From Prorocentrum cordatum (lineage: Eukaryota > Sar > Dinophyceae > Prorocentrales > Prorocentraceae): DNA of 36,000 nt. Location of the stretch: positions 230,575 to 266,574 of the forward strand of contig CAUYUJ010014334.1 of assembly GCA_963575745.1 (NCBI GenBank), read 5' to 3'. Below the pieces are notes generated by a model. That model searched no databases, had not been told where the DNA came from, and worked only from the letters and a program-made list of their open reading frames with translations. Both the position numbers and the translations under genes were made by a program. Positions 19,845 through 29,823 of the stretch are shown piece by piece. The number at the start of each line of letters is the position of its first letter. Within the stretch, counting starts at the first letter, position 1.

Positions 19845-21105
19845 CGGATCGACCCCTCCATGGACTTAACGGGCCTTATTTTCCGCATTGCAATGTACAT
19901 TTGATCCTGCCCCACTCGCCCATTCCAACTATGCACTCATACCATCTCAACGAAAACGGCAACAGAAAACATGCGCGCACACTCGTTCATCGAAAGTCAT
20001 CAGATTCCATAGATCCCCTGTAAACAACAACGTGGCGAAATGCCCACGTGCGCGTCGTCGCGCGCGCACGCCGGAATCCTTCAACAACCTTCCGCTTCGT
20101 AATGATTTCGAAATCAAGTGCCACGAAGTTCTTCTGATAAAAGCCTGGTCTGGCAGCGAATATTTTCAAACGAGCAAAACACCTCTGCTCGCGCTCGTGC
20201 ACATTCTTGATAAAAATAGCAATAGGTTGTTAACATTTTCATATGATGCTACCAAACGGGCCTCTCGCGCGCACATGTTGAAATCAATCGGACGCCCTTG
20301 CGCGCATGCTGTCGCAAAAACGATTTGCAACAAATGCGACGACATGCACACGCACGCGTCGTCGCGAGCGCATGCTGGAATCTGTCGAACACATTATGCT
20401 GTAAGGATGTCAACAACGAGCGACCCGGAAAAATTCAGACCACAAATGGTTTCGCAGCATCAGCTTTCATCCAACAAAAGAGCCAGCGCGCGCTGCTGCG
20501 AATTCTTTGAGGAAGCCGTCGCGTTTCCAACATTGGCATCACGTTCTGCCAAACGAAACTCTGGTGCGGCATGTCGAACTCATCCGAGCGCCCGTTCGCG
20601 CGTGCTGGGGGGGGGGGGAGATGATCCGTGCCAAATAAAACCATGTGGCCCACTCGCGCGAGTCGGCCTCGCGCGCATGTCGATACCTTTTTCCAAAACC
20701 TTCATCGCCGATGCGAAGGCGTCGTCATCGTTATCGGCGGGGGTGACAAATATCGGAGCCGCCATTGGCTTTGCCGTCATTATCGCGACCATCGTCACCA
20801 TCATCGCTACTCTCATGATCGAGCCAACCGTTATCGGCGTCGCCATGATACCGCGCCCGCCCTAGTCGCCGACTCGCATTGAAGCGCCCGCTGAAAAAGC
20901 GCCCAACGGTCAGCATCACCGCGGCCGCGCTGGTCGCGGCGCCGCACTAGCTGACCGCTCCGCGCGCGAGCATGCGCGGGCTAGCGCGGCAGCACAGATG
21001 CACCGGCCAACTCCAAGCACTCGCCGCCGCATTGGATTTGCAAACCAAGTTGCGGGTGGGTGGGTGGGATGGTTGTGCGAGCAGCGGAGTTGACAACTCA
21101 TTGCG
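19845..21105. repeat. 1.3-kb unit, copy II
   Basis: Same order of blocks as copy I: GATCGACCCCTCCATGGACTTAACGG start, CGTCGTCGCGCGCGC motifs at about 20053 and 20357, GGCCTCTCGCGCGC..ATG block, poly-G run at about 20606, GTC/ATC-rich stretch at 20700-20850, and the GTTGCGGGTGGGTGGGTGGG end. 20525-21105 aligns closely with 19260-19812. Confidence 0.75.
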
Positions 21106-21109
21106 GGCG

Positions 21110-21265
21110 TTCGTAAATTGCACCACCTAGATTGCACCACGTCGGCTGCCCCACATAGATTGCACCACAAACTCTGAGCTTGTCCCCATCGATTGTACAG
21201 CATATGTTGCACCACGTCGGCTGCACATCATAGATTGCACAACCCATATTGCAACACGCAGATTC
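21110..21265. repeat. TTGCACCACATAGA short repeats
   Basis: Repeated TTGCACCAC..AGATTGCACC and GTCGGCTGC between copies II and III of the 1.3-kb unit. A short similar stretch follows copy III (22562-22612). Confidence 0.7.
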
Positions 21266-21284
21266 TCCTTTCTAAAAGGAGAAT

Positions 21285-22555
21285 AGACTCGACCCCCCCC
21301 CCGGACTTATCCGTTCCCCTTTCGGGTGTGTAAATCAAATATGATTCCGACCACTCGTCCATCCGAAATATGAAATCATATCATCCCAGCCAGGCTGGGC
21401 TCCCCTCCCCTGAGGTTCCTGTCTAAAAAAAGAAAACACTATGCGGTGACATTTTTGGTTCTAACATAACACTGGTTCGCGAATCCCTGGCAAAAAATGG
21501 GACGAAGTGCGCAAACGCGCGTCGTCGCGCGCGCATGCCGGAATCCTTCAAAAACCTTCGGTGCCGGACGGATTCCGCAATCGAGCTTCCAAAACATAAA
21601 CACAGGGTTTCGCAACACTGATTTGCTAAAAAAGCTTCCGCGCGAGCTCTTGCGAAATCTTAAGAGAACCGTAGGTTTTTCAAGATTTTCACAAAATGAT
21701 GCCAAACGGGCTTCGCGCGCGCGCATGTCGAAATCTGTCGAACGCCCTTGCGCGTGTGCCGTCGCGAGAACCCTCTGCAAAAAAAGGGACGAAGTGCAGA
21801 CGCGCGCGTCGTCGCGGGCGTATGCCGAAAACCTTCAAAACCAATCGGTCTCGGAAGGATTTCAAAATCGTGCGTCCAAAAAACATACAAAAACCTAAGG
21901 TTTCGCAACACGGGTTTTCAACAAAAGCGTGCGCGCGCGCTCTTGCGTCGTCGTCGTCGTCGTCGTCGCCGTCCTCCCTCCTCCCGCGTCGTCGTCGTCG
22001 TCATCGTCGCCTACGTCGTCCTCTGTCTTTTCTCGTGTTCGTCGTCGTCGTCCTCTTTGGCGTCGTGGTCGTTTCCGTCGTCGTTGTCGCCGTGGTCGTC
22101 CGTCCTCCTCCTCCCACGTCGTCGTCGTCGTCCGTCGTCGGCGTCTCGTCGTCGGTTCTATTTCGTCACCGTCGTCGTCGTCGTTGTCGTCGTCGTCTTC
22201 CCTCCTCCCTCGTCGTTGTCGTCGTCGGCGTCGCCGTCCTTCCTCCTTCGTCGTCGTTCGCGTCGTCGCCGTCCTCCCTCCTCCCTCGTCGTTGTCGTCG
22301 TTGTCGTCGTTGTCGCCGTCGTCGTCCTTCCTCCTCCCTCGTCGTCGCCTTCGCTGGCGTCGTCGTCGTCGTCTTCGTCGTCGTCGGCGTCGTTGTCGTC
22401 GTCGAAGTCGTCGGAGACGTCGTCGGTGTCGTCGTCGTCGTTGTCGTCGGTGTCGTCGGTGTCGTCGTAGTCGGTCTTAAGAGGTTTTGCAAGCCAAGTT
22501 GCGGGTGGGAGGGTGGGATGTTTGCGCGAGCAGTGGAGAGGACAGCTTCAAGTTG
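21285..22555. repeat. 1.3-kb unit, copy III with expanded GTC tract
   Basis: Starts GACTCGACCCCCCCCCCGGA. It has CGCGTCGTCGCGCGCGC at about 21519 and CGCGCGTCGTCGCGGGCG at about 21805. In place of the 120-nt GTC-rich stretch of the other copies it has about 525 nt of GTC/CGT triplets (21945-22470). It then ends AAGTTGCGGGTGGGAGGGTGGG. The Val/Ser/Arg-rich frames are not genes. Confidence 0.75.
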
Positions 22556-22619
22556 AGCAAGTGATTGATTGCACCACATAGACTGCGCCACACAGATGGC
22601 ACAACAAGTATTGCTCGAA

Positions 22620-23050
22620 AAACGCACGTTTGGGGGGCCCTACGCTGGCTGACGTCGGCCTCTCGCCAGTCTCATACATGTACAGGTGTATTAGTGAACA
22701 GATTGTGAGGCTGTCTGGCAGGGTACACGCTGGGAGAACATTCTCAAGGTCCCCCTCTTCCCCTTCCTCCTGCTCCGACGTGTGGGTTCCGCTTCAACCC
22801 AGATTGGGGTTGTGTTGGGGCGCGCTGTATCGAAGTTCGCTTCTGGCTCTGGGGCGCGCTATCGCTTCTGGCTCTGAAGCGTTGCGGAGTGCCCAAGCGA
22901 GTCCCCTCGGTGTCCTTCGAAGTGGGGCCTCTTTTTTGCCAGGGGCATCCCTCTGCTGAGCCCCAACAGAAGCTCGTGCGCGCCCCCGACTGGTGCACGA
23001 GCACCAGGTGCGCTGCTTTTCCAGATTCGGGTGATTCAAGCCGTCGCCCC
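22620..23050. other. No gene supported
   Basis: Unique GC-rich sequence. The phrase CTTCTGGCTCTG.GGCG is locally duplicated at about 22840-22880. I see no convincing exon before 23053. Confidence 0.35.
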
Positions 23051-23052
23051 AT

Positions 23053-23340
23053 TCATTTGCAAGTTATCGGACCAGGGGTGCTGCCCTGCTCTTCTCCTAT
23101 CCCGTACTGCTCCTCACCCTCAGCCTGCTCCTGGCGGGGCTGCTAGAGCACCCACGGCGGAAGCCCAGGCAGCTGGCCTGGCACCGCATCCAGCCCATGC
23201 CAGAGGAGCGGGTGGAGGATGAACGGGTGGAGGACCCGGCACATCTTCGAGCTCACAGGGGCGTCTTCAAGTGCCGATTGACCTGGGGTGCTTCGCGTAC
23301 ACGAGGTCCCTGGAGGGAGTGGTGGCGGTTCCTCGCCCTT
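23053..23340 (+). CDS. Candidate exon with a transmembrane segment
   Basis: After the TGA at 23030 in this frame the reading is open. It has a strong hydrophobic segment, ALLFSYPVLLLTLSLLLAGL, then a basic flank (EHPRRKPRQLAWHR) and an acidic/basic stretch (PMPEERVEDERVEDPAHLR). That pattern suits a signal anchor or single-pass membrane protein. A possible acceptor is ATCGGACCAG|GG (about 23073), and a possible donor is CACGAG|GTCCCT (about 23305). It lies on the strand opposite the protease exon at 23.83 kb. Family unknown. Confidence 0.35.
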
Positions 23341-23399
23341 CTCGCAGGCTGCAGTCAAGGGCAAGGGAGCACGCGGATGGTGGGGCGGGAGGGGGGGAG

Positions 23400-23620
23400 A
23401 CAAGATCAGTCAGCATCGAATCGGGAAACTCAATCGAATCGAAATGAGCATCGGATCGGGCCGCATCGACACGGAGTCGTGATCGAACCGGATTGGCCGC
23501 GCCAGGGTCCACACTGGCACCATGCGAGCCATCGTGCCGCATCGGAGATCGCCAGAAAAAAGGACTCGAATCGAATCGAGCTGAGTGAACTCGGCATGGA
23601 ATCGGGCACGTAGAACTGAA
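23400..23620. repeat. Degenerate ATCGAATCG repeats
   Basis: ATCGAATCG, ATCGGATCGG and ATCGAATCGAGC recur irregularly across about 200 nt before the GGA tract. Confidence 0.5.
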
Positions 23621-23633
23621 ATGTGCCCTGGAG

Positions 23634-23742
23634 GGGGGAGGAGGAGGAGGAGGAGGAGGAGGAGGAGGAGGAGGAGGAGGAGGAGGAGGAGGAGGAAGAG
23701 GAGGAGGAGGAGGAGGAAGAGGAGGAGGAGGAGGAGGAGGAG
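23634..23742. repeat. (GGA)n tract
   Basis: About 109 nt of GGA with two GAA interruptions, about 90 nt from the 3' end of the protease C-lobe exon, probably in its 3' UTR or flank. Confidence 0.95.
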
Positions 23743-23833
23743 GGGCACTCGCCGCGCCTCCAAGCTCGGCGGGGCGCGCGCGCGTGCCAGCGAATTGGCG
23801 TCCGCGACAGCGCGCTGGGCGCCCCGGAGGCGG

Positions 23834-24680
23834 TCACCTTCGCAGGAGGTGCCTGCCCTGCTTCCCGCGGTGCCTCCAGGGGTTCCACCTGCTCGAGCTC
23901 GAGTTCTTCATCACCGAGGCGTCCAGCTGCGTCATGCTCAGCGCCGCGTGCTCGGGGCCGTCGCCCGCGTGCCTGGCCACCGCGAAGCCGACCTGCCTGT
24001 TCACGTTGTCGTAGACCGTATAGAACTTCTCCATGAAAGGAATCCCGAACACGAAGAGCGGGCCCTTAGGCGGAGGCACGTCAAGGGGCATCAAGGAGAC
24101 CTCGCAGCCGTCCGTGGTCTGATCGACGTACTCATTCGGTTCAAGGTTCAGGATCTGGTCATTGACAAGGAACCCGAGCCTCGGCAGCTGATCGAAGTTC
24201 GAGCAGTCGGTCATTACTTGCAGCCTATCGGCCAATTCCCCGATGACCTCGGATGGCCCTGCCAACTCTGACGTCCCTGTGTCTACCGCAACGTAGCAAT
24301 TTTGGCATATCTCCTGAGGGTGGTTGTCGATGGTGATATCCGAAATCCTCACCTCCCAGTAACCAGTAGGCCGGGAGACTGGCACCCAGTGCAGATCCGA
24401 CGCCATGTTGTCGCTGTTGACGCTACCGAAGGTGATCTGGGACACCTCCGAATCGGAGGAGGACAGGAACACTGCGTATATAGTCTGGTGGAGCAGCTGG
24501 GTCACCTTCAGCCTCTCCATCACATTGAATTTCGAAGCGTGCGACATCTCGGGCAGGGACAGCCCGAGTATCCCATCAAAGTCGAAGGTCATGAACGGAG
24601 CTTTGGTCTCGAAGGTTGCGGCAATGAACGAGCCCGGGTAGCAGACGGCGTCGAGGCACACCTCTCCGGGACTCTTCAGT
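23834..24680 (-). CDS. Pepsin-like aspartic protease, C-terminal part
   Basis: An A1-family C-terminal part, 276 codons open to a TGA at 23834. Order of motifs: SFIAATFETKAPF; FDGILGLSLPE (typical of the first-lobe end); QITFGSVNSDN; HWVPVSRPTGYWEV; a Cys pair followed by VAVDTGTSELAGP, with the second catalytic Asp at 24282-24284; and PLFVFGIPFMEKFYTVYDN then RQVGFAVA, the usual barrel end. A tail of about 40 residues follows. Upstream, the frame meets a TAA near 24705, and acceptors such as CTGAAG|AGT or GGAGAG|GTG (24660-24675) fit an exon start. The N-terminal lobe with the first Asp and the flap is not next to it. Intact, with no frameshift. Confidence 0.85.
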
Positions 24681-24784
24681 CCTCTGCTCTCCTGGCTCTT
24701 TTGTTATTCCTCCCCCTTCACCCATGCAACTGCTGCTCCTGTCTCCTCCCCACCTACCCCCCAAAACTCCAGCCCTCCAAAAGA

Positions 24785-24910
24785 AAACACCTGGCCCCGG
24801 ATCTACTGTCAGAAATCCCAACAGCCCTCTGGGCGTAGGTGGTCTAAGGATGCTCCTCTTACAACACCCTTTTCCCACTTCGGGGAGAGGTTGATCACCT
24901 TTCCACATTG
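24785..24910. repeat. 120-bp segment repeated at 27.56 kb
   Basis: CCCAACAGCCCTCTGGGCGTAG, then GTGGTCTAAGGATGCTCCTC, matches 27590-27680 (CCCACCAGCCCTGTGAGCGTAG...). It marks one end of the composite module. Confidence 0.75.
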
Positions 24911-25685
24911 ATATACACCCCCTCCCCCACCCGGCCGACAGCCAACCAGGAACCATGAGGACACCATGCGGGCTCATAAAAAAACAAGCAAAACACACTC
25001 TGCCTCCATATTTTGAGCACGCGCGGCCAACCCGATGCGCCCCCCCCACCATCCCTGCCCAAACAACAAGACAAAGTACAAACTGGGGCAAAGTCTTGAG
25101 TCATGTTCGTGTGGACCGCGAGTACTTTGCATTGTTTTGATACGGCGCCGCGGGGATGTCAGCATATGGCCCGCTGTGCACAGGGCTACCATCCCAAACA
25201 ATACAAAATGCACCTCGCGACTAAATCTGGATCATGCGCGGCCACCCCGCGATCACTGTCAAGTGGTTTTTTGACAGGGACGGGGTGGTGGTGTCGTATA
25301 GCCTGCTGTGCGCAGGCCCACCATACGTAATGATGGGCACTGCATTTCGACAAGGATGGTAGGGGCCGACATGTTTCACGATGTGTGCTGTCACGTGCGC
25401 AGGCGAGCCTGACACACTCTGCATGTGCCCCGAACGTGCCGCACCTGACGCGGCTGGGGTATGCGGCACACCTGGCGCCCGCGGAACACGTGGCGCACCT
25501 GGCGCTGCAGGCGTGCCTGGCAGGTTCGGGCTCCAGGGGTGCTTGGCGCGCGTGGCGCGCCTGGCACGCGTGGCGCACCTCGCCCCAGCGTCGCGCACAT
25601 GGGGTCGGTTTTGGTTCCCAGTAGCTGCCCATCCAAAGACGACCGCTGAACATGCTGAGGCTCGGGTGTTACTTATGTAGTGGGA
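24911..25685. repeat. Composite dispersed module, copy 1
   Basis: Order: TATACACCCCCTCCCCCACC; ACTCTGCCTCCATATTTTGA with CATGCGCGGCCAACCCGATG; CAAAGTCTTGAGTCATGTTC; GTCAGCATATGGCCCGCTGT; ACCTCGCGACTAAATCTGGA; TTTTTTGACAGGGACGGGGT; a (GGCGCACCTGGCGC)-type run (25440-25580); and GTCGGTTTTGGTTCCCAGTAG. CACCATCCCTGTCAAAAA-like sequence occurs in both orientations. Pro/Gly/Val/Arg open frames come from the GGCGCACCTGG run. Confidence 0.8.
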
Positions 25686-25750
25686 GTGCGAGTGGGAGTG
25701 AGCTAGACGGCTTGCTGTCTAGGCGGTAACTTTATCACTGTTCCTTGTTA

Positions 25751-26720
25751 GTATACACCCCCTCCCCCACCTGGCCGGCGGCCAGCCCGGAACCATGCCG
25801 ACTCCATGCGGGCCCGCCCCCCACCATCCCTGTCAAAAAGCAATGCAAACCGCACTCTGCCTCCATATTTGGAGCATGCGCGGCCAACCCGACCGATGCG
25901 GCCCCCCCACACCCTCCCTGCCAAAAAAAGTAAACGAAGTACAATTTGTGGCAAAGTCTTGAGTCATGTTCGTGTGGACCGCGAGCACTTTGTATTGTTT
26001 TGATAGGGCGCCGCGGGGGTGTCAGCATATGGCCCGCTGTGCACAGGGCTACCATCCCTGAACAAAAAAATACAAAATGCACCTCGCGACTAAATCTGGA
26101 CCATGCGCGGCCATCCCGCGATCACTGTCAAGTGTTTTTGTTGCAGGGACGGCGGGGGTGGTGGCGCGTGGCCTGCTGTGCGCAGGCCCACCAGACATAA
26201 TGATGGGCATTGCCTTTCGACAAGGATGGTGGGGGCCGACATGTCACCCGATGTGTGCTGTCACGTGCGCAGGCGAGCCTGACACACTCTGCATGTGCCC
26301 CGAACATGCCGCACCTGACGCGGCTGGGGTATGCGGCACACCTGGCGCACGCGGAACACGTGGCGCACCTGGGGCACAAGGGGTGCCTGGCGCGCGTTGC
26401 GCCCCTGACACGCATTTTTCCCCTCGAGCGTCCCACCCTCCACGGGGGGAAGTGGCAATCGTCCACGTCTGGAAAAAAGAACGATCGTCGGGAATCAGGA
26501 GAAGGATGGCGGTGGCCGACATGTTTCCCGATGTGTGCTGTCATGTGCGCAGGCGCGCCTGACACAGCCTGCACGTGCCCCGAACGTGGCGCACCTGGCG
26601 CGGCTGGAGTGTGCGGCACACCTGGCGCCCGCGGAGCACGTGGCGCATTTGGCGCACCAGGCGTGCCTGGCGGGAGTGCGGGTGGGAATGAGCTAGACGG
26701 CTTGCGGGCGGGTGGGTAAC
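25751..26720. repeat. Composite dispersed module, copy 2
   Basis: Same order as copy 1 and closely similar through 25751-26395. It then carries CCCTCGAGCGTCCCACCCTC (26420-26500), shared with 28805-28885, a second GGCGCACCTGG run (26530-26670), and GAGTGCGGGTGGGAATGAGC leading into the CCAAGA array. Confidence 0.8.
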
Positions 26721-26769
26721 TTGACCCCTCCCCCTACCCCTCCCCTGGACCTGCACGGTGGGGCGGCGA

Positions 26770-27345
26770 GGCGTTGGAGCATCTTAGATGGCCCAAGACG
26801 ACTCCAAGAGGGCCTCGGAAAGCCCAAGATGACCTCCAAAAACGGCTCAAGATAACCTACGGTGCCCCAAGATGGCTCCCAAGGCGGCTCCAAGTGGCCG
26901 AACAACTCCCCAAGGAGGCCCCGAAGAGGCCAACATCCGTCAAAAACCTAAGGACAATCACTGGTGTTTGATGTCTCGCCTTTTCGCTTCCTATGGCCAT
27001 CCGAGGCCTCAAGATGGCTCCAGACGACCCAAGGGTGCCCCAAGAGAGACCCAAGAGAGCCCCAAGAGAGCCCCAAGAGCGCCCAAGAGCGCCCCAAGAT
27101 CGCCATAAGATGCAATTGCTGGGGTTCCCGAGGGGCAACGCTAATTGCGACAATCCTCCTCTTCGATCGGTCTCCTCCAAGATGGCCCAATGAGGCGCCC
27201 AGGAGGGGCTTCCAAGATGCTCCCAAGAGGCCTCCAACAGGCCCCAAGAGGCTCCCACGAGGCACCCCAAGACTTTCCAAGAGGCCCCCAGGACCGCCAA
27301 GAGGCCCCCAAGACACCCATTGCTCCCCAGGGACAAACTCCCCCC
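26770..27345. repeat. CCAAGA-family array 4
   Basis: A CCAAGA-unit array with the core AAAAACCTAAGGACAATCAC, then TGTCTCGCCTTTTCGCTTCC (26941-27010), and a second core near 27119-27181. Both cores recur in array 5 in the same order. 27346-27560 beyond it has no supported gene. Confidence 0.85.
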
Positions 27346-27564
27346 AAAAGGAGCTTACAAGACAAGTATTATCATAATCTTCTGGGAAGTCCCAAACTCG
27401 AACTCTAGGGGCTTCGAGGCCCCAAACAGGCCACAACCAGCAAGATGCAGATGAAGGCTCATCGCGGAGCCTAGATGGGGGCCTCACTCGTTTTGCACGC
27501 AACCACGCTGCCACTGATGGCCGGTTGCTATCCCAACTCGTGAGCCAATGATATCATCAGCTCC

Positions 27565-28520
27565 CAATCTGCTGCGCGGCCCCAGTAATCCCACCAGCCC
27601 TGTGAGCGTAGGTGGTCTGGGGAGCTTCCTCTTCCAACCCCCTTCTTCCCCTTCGGGAAGGGGTTTATCTCTTTACCAGCCTGGAACATATCCCTATCCC
27701 TATGCTGGGCATCTCCACATCACGATGTCAATCTTAGGGATTCCCTTATTTTATGTGGGTGCATCCCACAGATTGTCATCGCTGTCTGGCGTGTCAATCT
27801 TAGGGATAGGGATAAATTCTAGGCTGGTAATCTCTGTCCCCTATTAATGTTCACTCCCTGCCCCACCCGGACGGCGGCCAACCCGGAACCATGCCCACCC
27901 CATGAGGGCCCCCCGCCGTCCCTGTCAAAGAACTATACAAAACGCGCTCCGCCTCCACATTCGGAGCATGTGCGGCCACCCCGCGACCATGTTGTATTGG
28001 CATTGTAAAGGGACGACTGCGTGGTCGACCGACTGGTTTGACACATCAGTGGCTGCTGCCTTTTCGCCTTACCGTTTCCGATGGGATCTCGAAATCTCCA
28101 GATGGCTCCCCAAGTTGGCCAAGAAGGCTCAAAGCCTGGCCCAAGAGCCCCTATTGGTTCCCAGTGGCTGGCGCACCTGGCGCGGCTGCAGCACGTGGAA
28201 CAGCGGGCGCACGTGAGACACGTGCCACACCTGGCGCGCCTGAAACGCTTGGGCATCCAGGGCCTGGTGCATCTGAAACCCGTGGCGTCTACAGCGTTCT
28301 TACGCGATATGCTGACTCCCGGGTATTACGAATGTGTTGGGAATGCGGGTGGGAGTGTGCAAGACAGCTTGCGGGCGGGTGGGGAGCTTGACCCCTCCCC
28401 CTACCCCCTCCCCTGGACCTGGACGGAGGGTTACGCGGGTAGGTGGAGCGTCCAAGATAGGCCAAGACGGCTCGAAGAGGGCCTCGGAGCGCCCGAGATG
28501 ATCTCCAAGGTGGCTCAACA
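27565..28520. repeat. Composite module, copy 3 (partial)
   Basis: The 24.8-kb end segment (27570-27685), then AATCTTAGGGATTCCCTTAT/AATCTTAGGGATAGGG direct repeats (27729, 27802), ACTCCCTGCCCCACCCGG (27852-), CGCTCCGCCTCCACATTCGG (27948-), a GGCGCACCTGG run (28170-28260), and CTTGACCCCTCCCCCTACCC (28388-). Confidence 0.75.
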
Positions 28521-28527
28521 TGGACCC

Positions 28528-28890
28528 AGGGACAGCGGGGGTGGTGGCGTATGGCCTGCTGTGCGCAGGCCCACCAGACATAATGATGGGCATTGATTTT
28601 CGACAAGGATGGTGGAGGCCAACATGTTTCCCGAAATGTGCTGTCGCGTGCGTAGGCGACCCTGACACACTCTGCACGTGCCCCGAACATGCCGCACCTG
28701 ACGCGGCAGGGGTATGCGGCACACCTGGTGCACGCGGAACACGTGGCGCACCTGGGGCACAAGGGGTGCCTGGCACGCGTGGCGCCCCTGACACGCTGTG
28801 TTTCCCCTTGAGCGTCCCACCCTCCACGGGGGGAAATGGCAATCGTCCCCGTCTGGAAAAAAACACAATCGTCGGGAATCAGGAGAACGG
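28528..28890. repeat. Composite module, copy 4 (second half only)
   Basis: GGACAGCGGGGGTGGTGGCG, then CAGACATAATGATGGGCATTG, the GGCGCACCTGG run, and CCCTTGAGCGTCCCACCCTC, matching copy 2. A (TA)n run follows at 28953-28978. Confidence 0.75.
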
Positions 28891-29125
28891 ACACCCCTGC
28901 CTACGTCGCCATCCCGCCGATCACCCCTCGGCGAGCGCGGGCGCGCAGCCATTTATATATATATATATATATATATTATGTATGCATCACTGATCGGAAA
29001 TTAAGTGTACCTTGTTAGCTGCGCATGACTTACGGCTCTGGGACAAATGGCCCGCATGCAGGGCACAGCTCTCGGAGGTTGCCATCCCTAGTGTTCTTCT
29101 AATTGACGAGTGTTTCCATCTCGAG

Positions 29126-29358
29126 CTTTGCGGGACTCCATCAACCGCTGGCGCAAGAGGCCCAATGGGTCGCCATCAGGCCTCGTGGATGTTGCTCCTC
29201 ATGTGACGGAGCAAAATTTCGCGAGCGGGCGCATCGGGCCTCTAAATACCCTCGCCCATAAGATCGAACAGCTAGTGGAATCGCTGATTCGTCTCCTGTG
29301 CCCTGCCGCAGAAAGCAGCAGCCCAAACCGGCGATTTCTGCTCGCTAGACTCCCTTGA
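29126..29358 (+). CDS. Candidate terminal exon, unknown protein
   Basis: The acceptor is TGTTTCCATCTCGAG|CT with a branch-like TTCTAAT upstream, and the stop is TGA at 29356-29358. The frame reads LRDSINRWRKRPNGSPSGLV, then VAPHVTEQNFASGRIGPLNT, then LAHKIEQLVESLIRLLC. The end looks like an amphipathic helix. It faces the 3' end of the minus-strand membrane-protein gene (29482), a convergent arrangement. Upstream exons were not identified with confidence. Confidence 0.42.
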
Positions 29359-29823
29359 AGTCTTCATACCAGCTGCGGCGCCTTATCGAGCCTTGGAAAT
29401 GCCTCTAGCACAAAAACCGTTCGCCCGTCGATTGGGCGGCGCCCGAACCTCTCCGATTCCGATAGGAACCCTTTTCCGCACTCATCGCGCGCCATCCACG
29501 AGCCCCTGCTCAAGCGCGGCCACGCGGGATAAACGCGGACCAGTGATAACATCCACTGAGCACTGCACGCTTAACTTCAACGAGACGAAGATCGGCTTCT
29601 TCGGCAGCTGTGTGGTCTCCCCCTCCGTCTTGACCGTCTGCTCTTGCTCCGGCCCATCATCCGTGCCGGACCCCTCCTCCTCCTGAGCCTCCTCCATGAT
29701 TTTCCGCGTTTTCATTGGAGCGGACGCAATACTGACGCCTTTGTTAATCACGTCGCTCTTCTTGGCGAACTCCGAGGTGGAGAGACCCTTGCCGATGATG
29801 TACCCTTTGTAAGCTTTAGCTCA

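Noticed and set aside
25221-25653. Collagen-like Gly-x-Pro frames (APGVPGAP, HLAPAEHVAHL)
   Set aside because: Generated by the GGCGCACCTGGCGC repeat in both strands; the same pattern recurs in every module copy.
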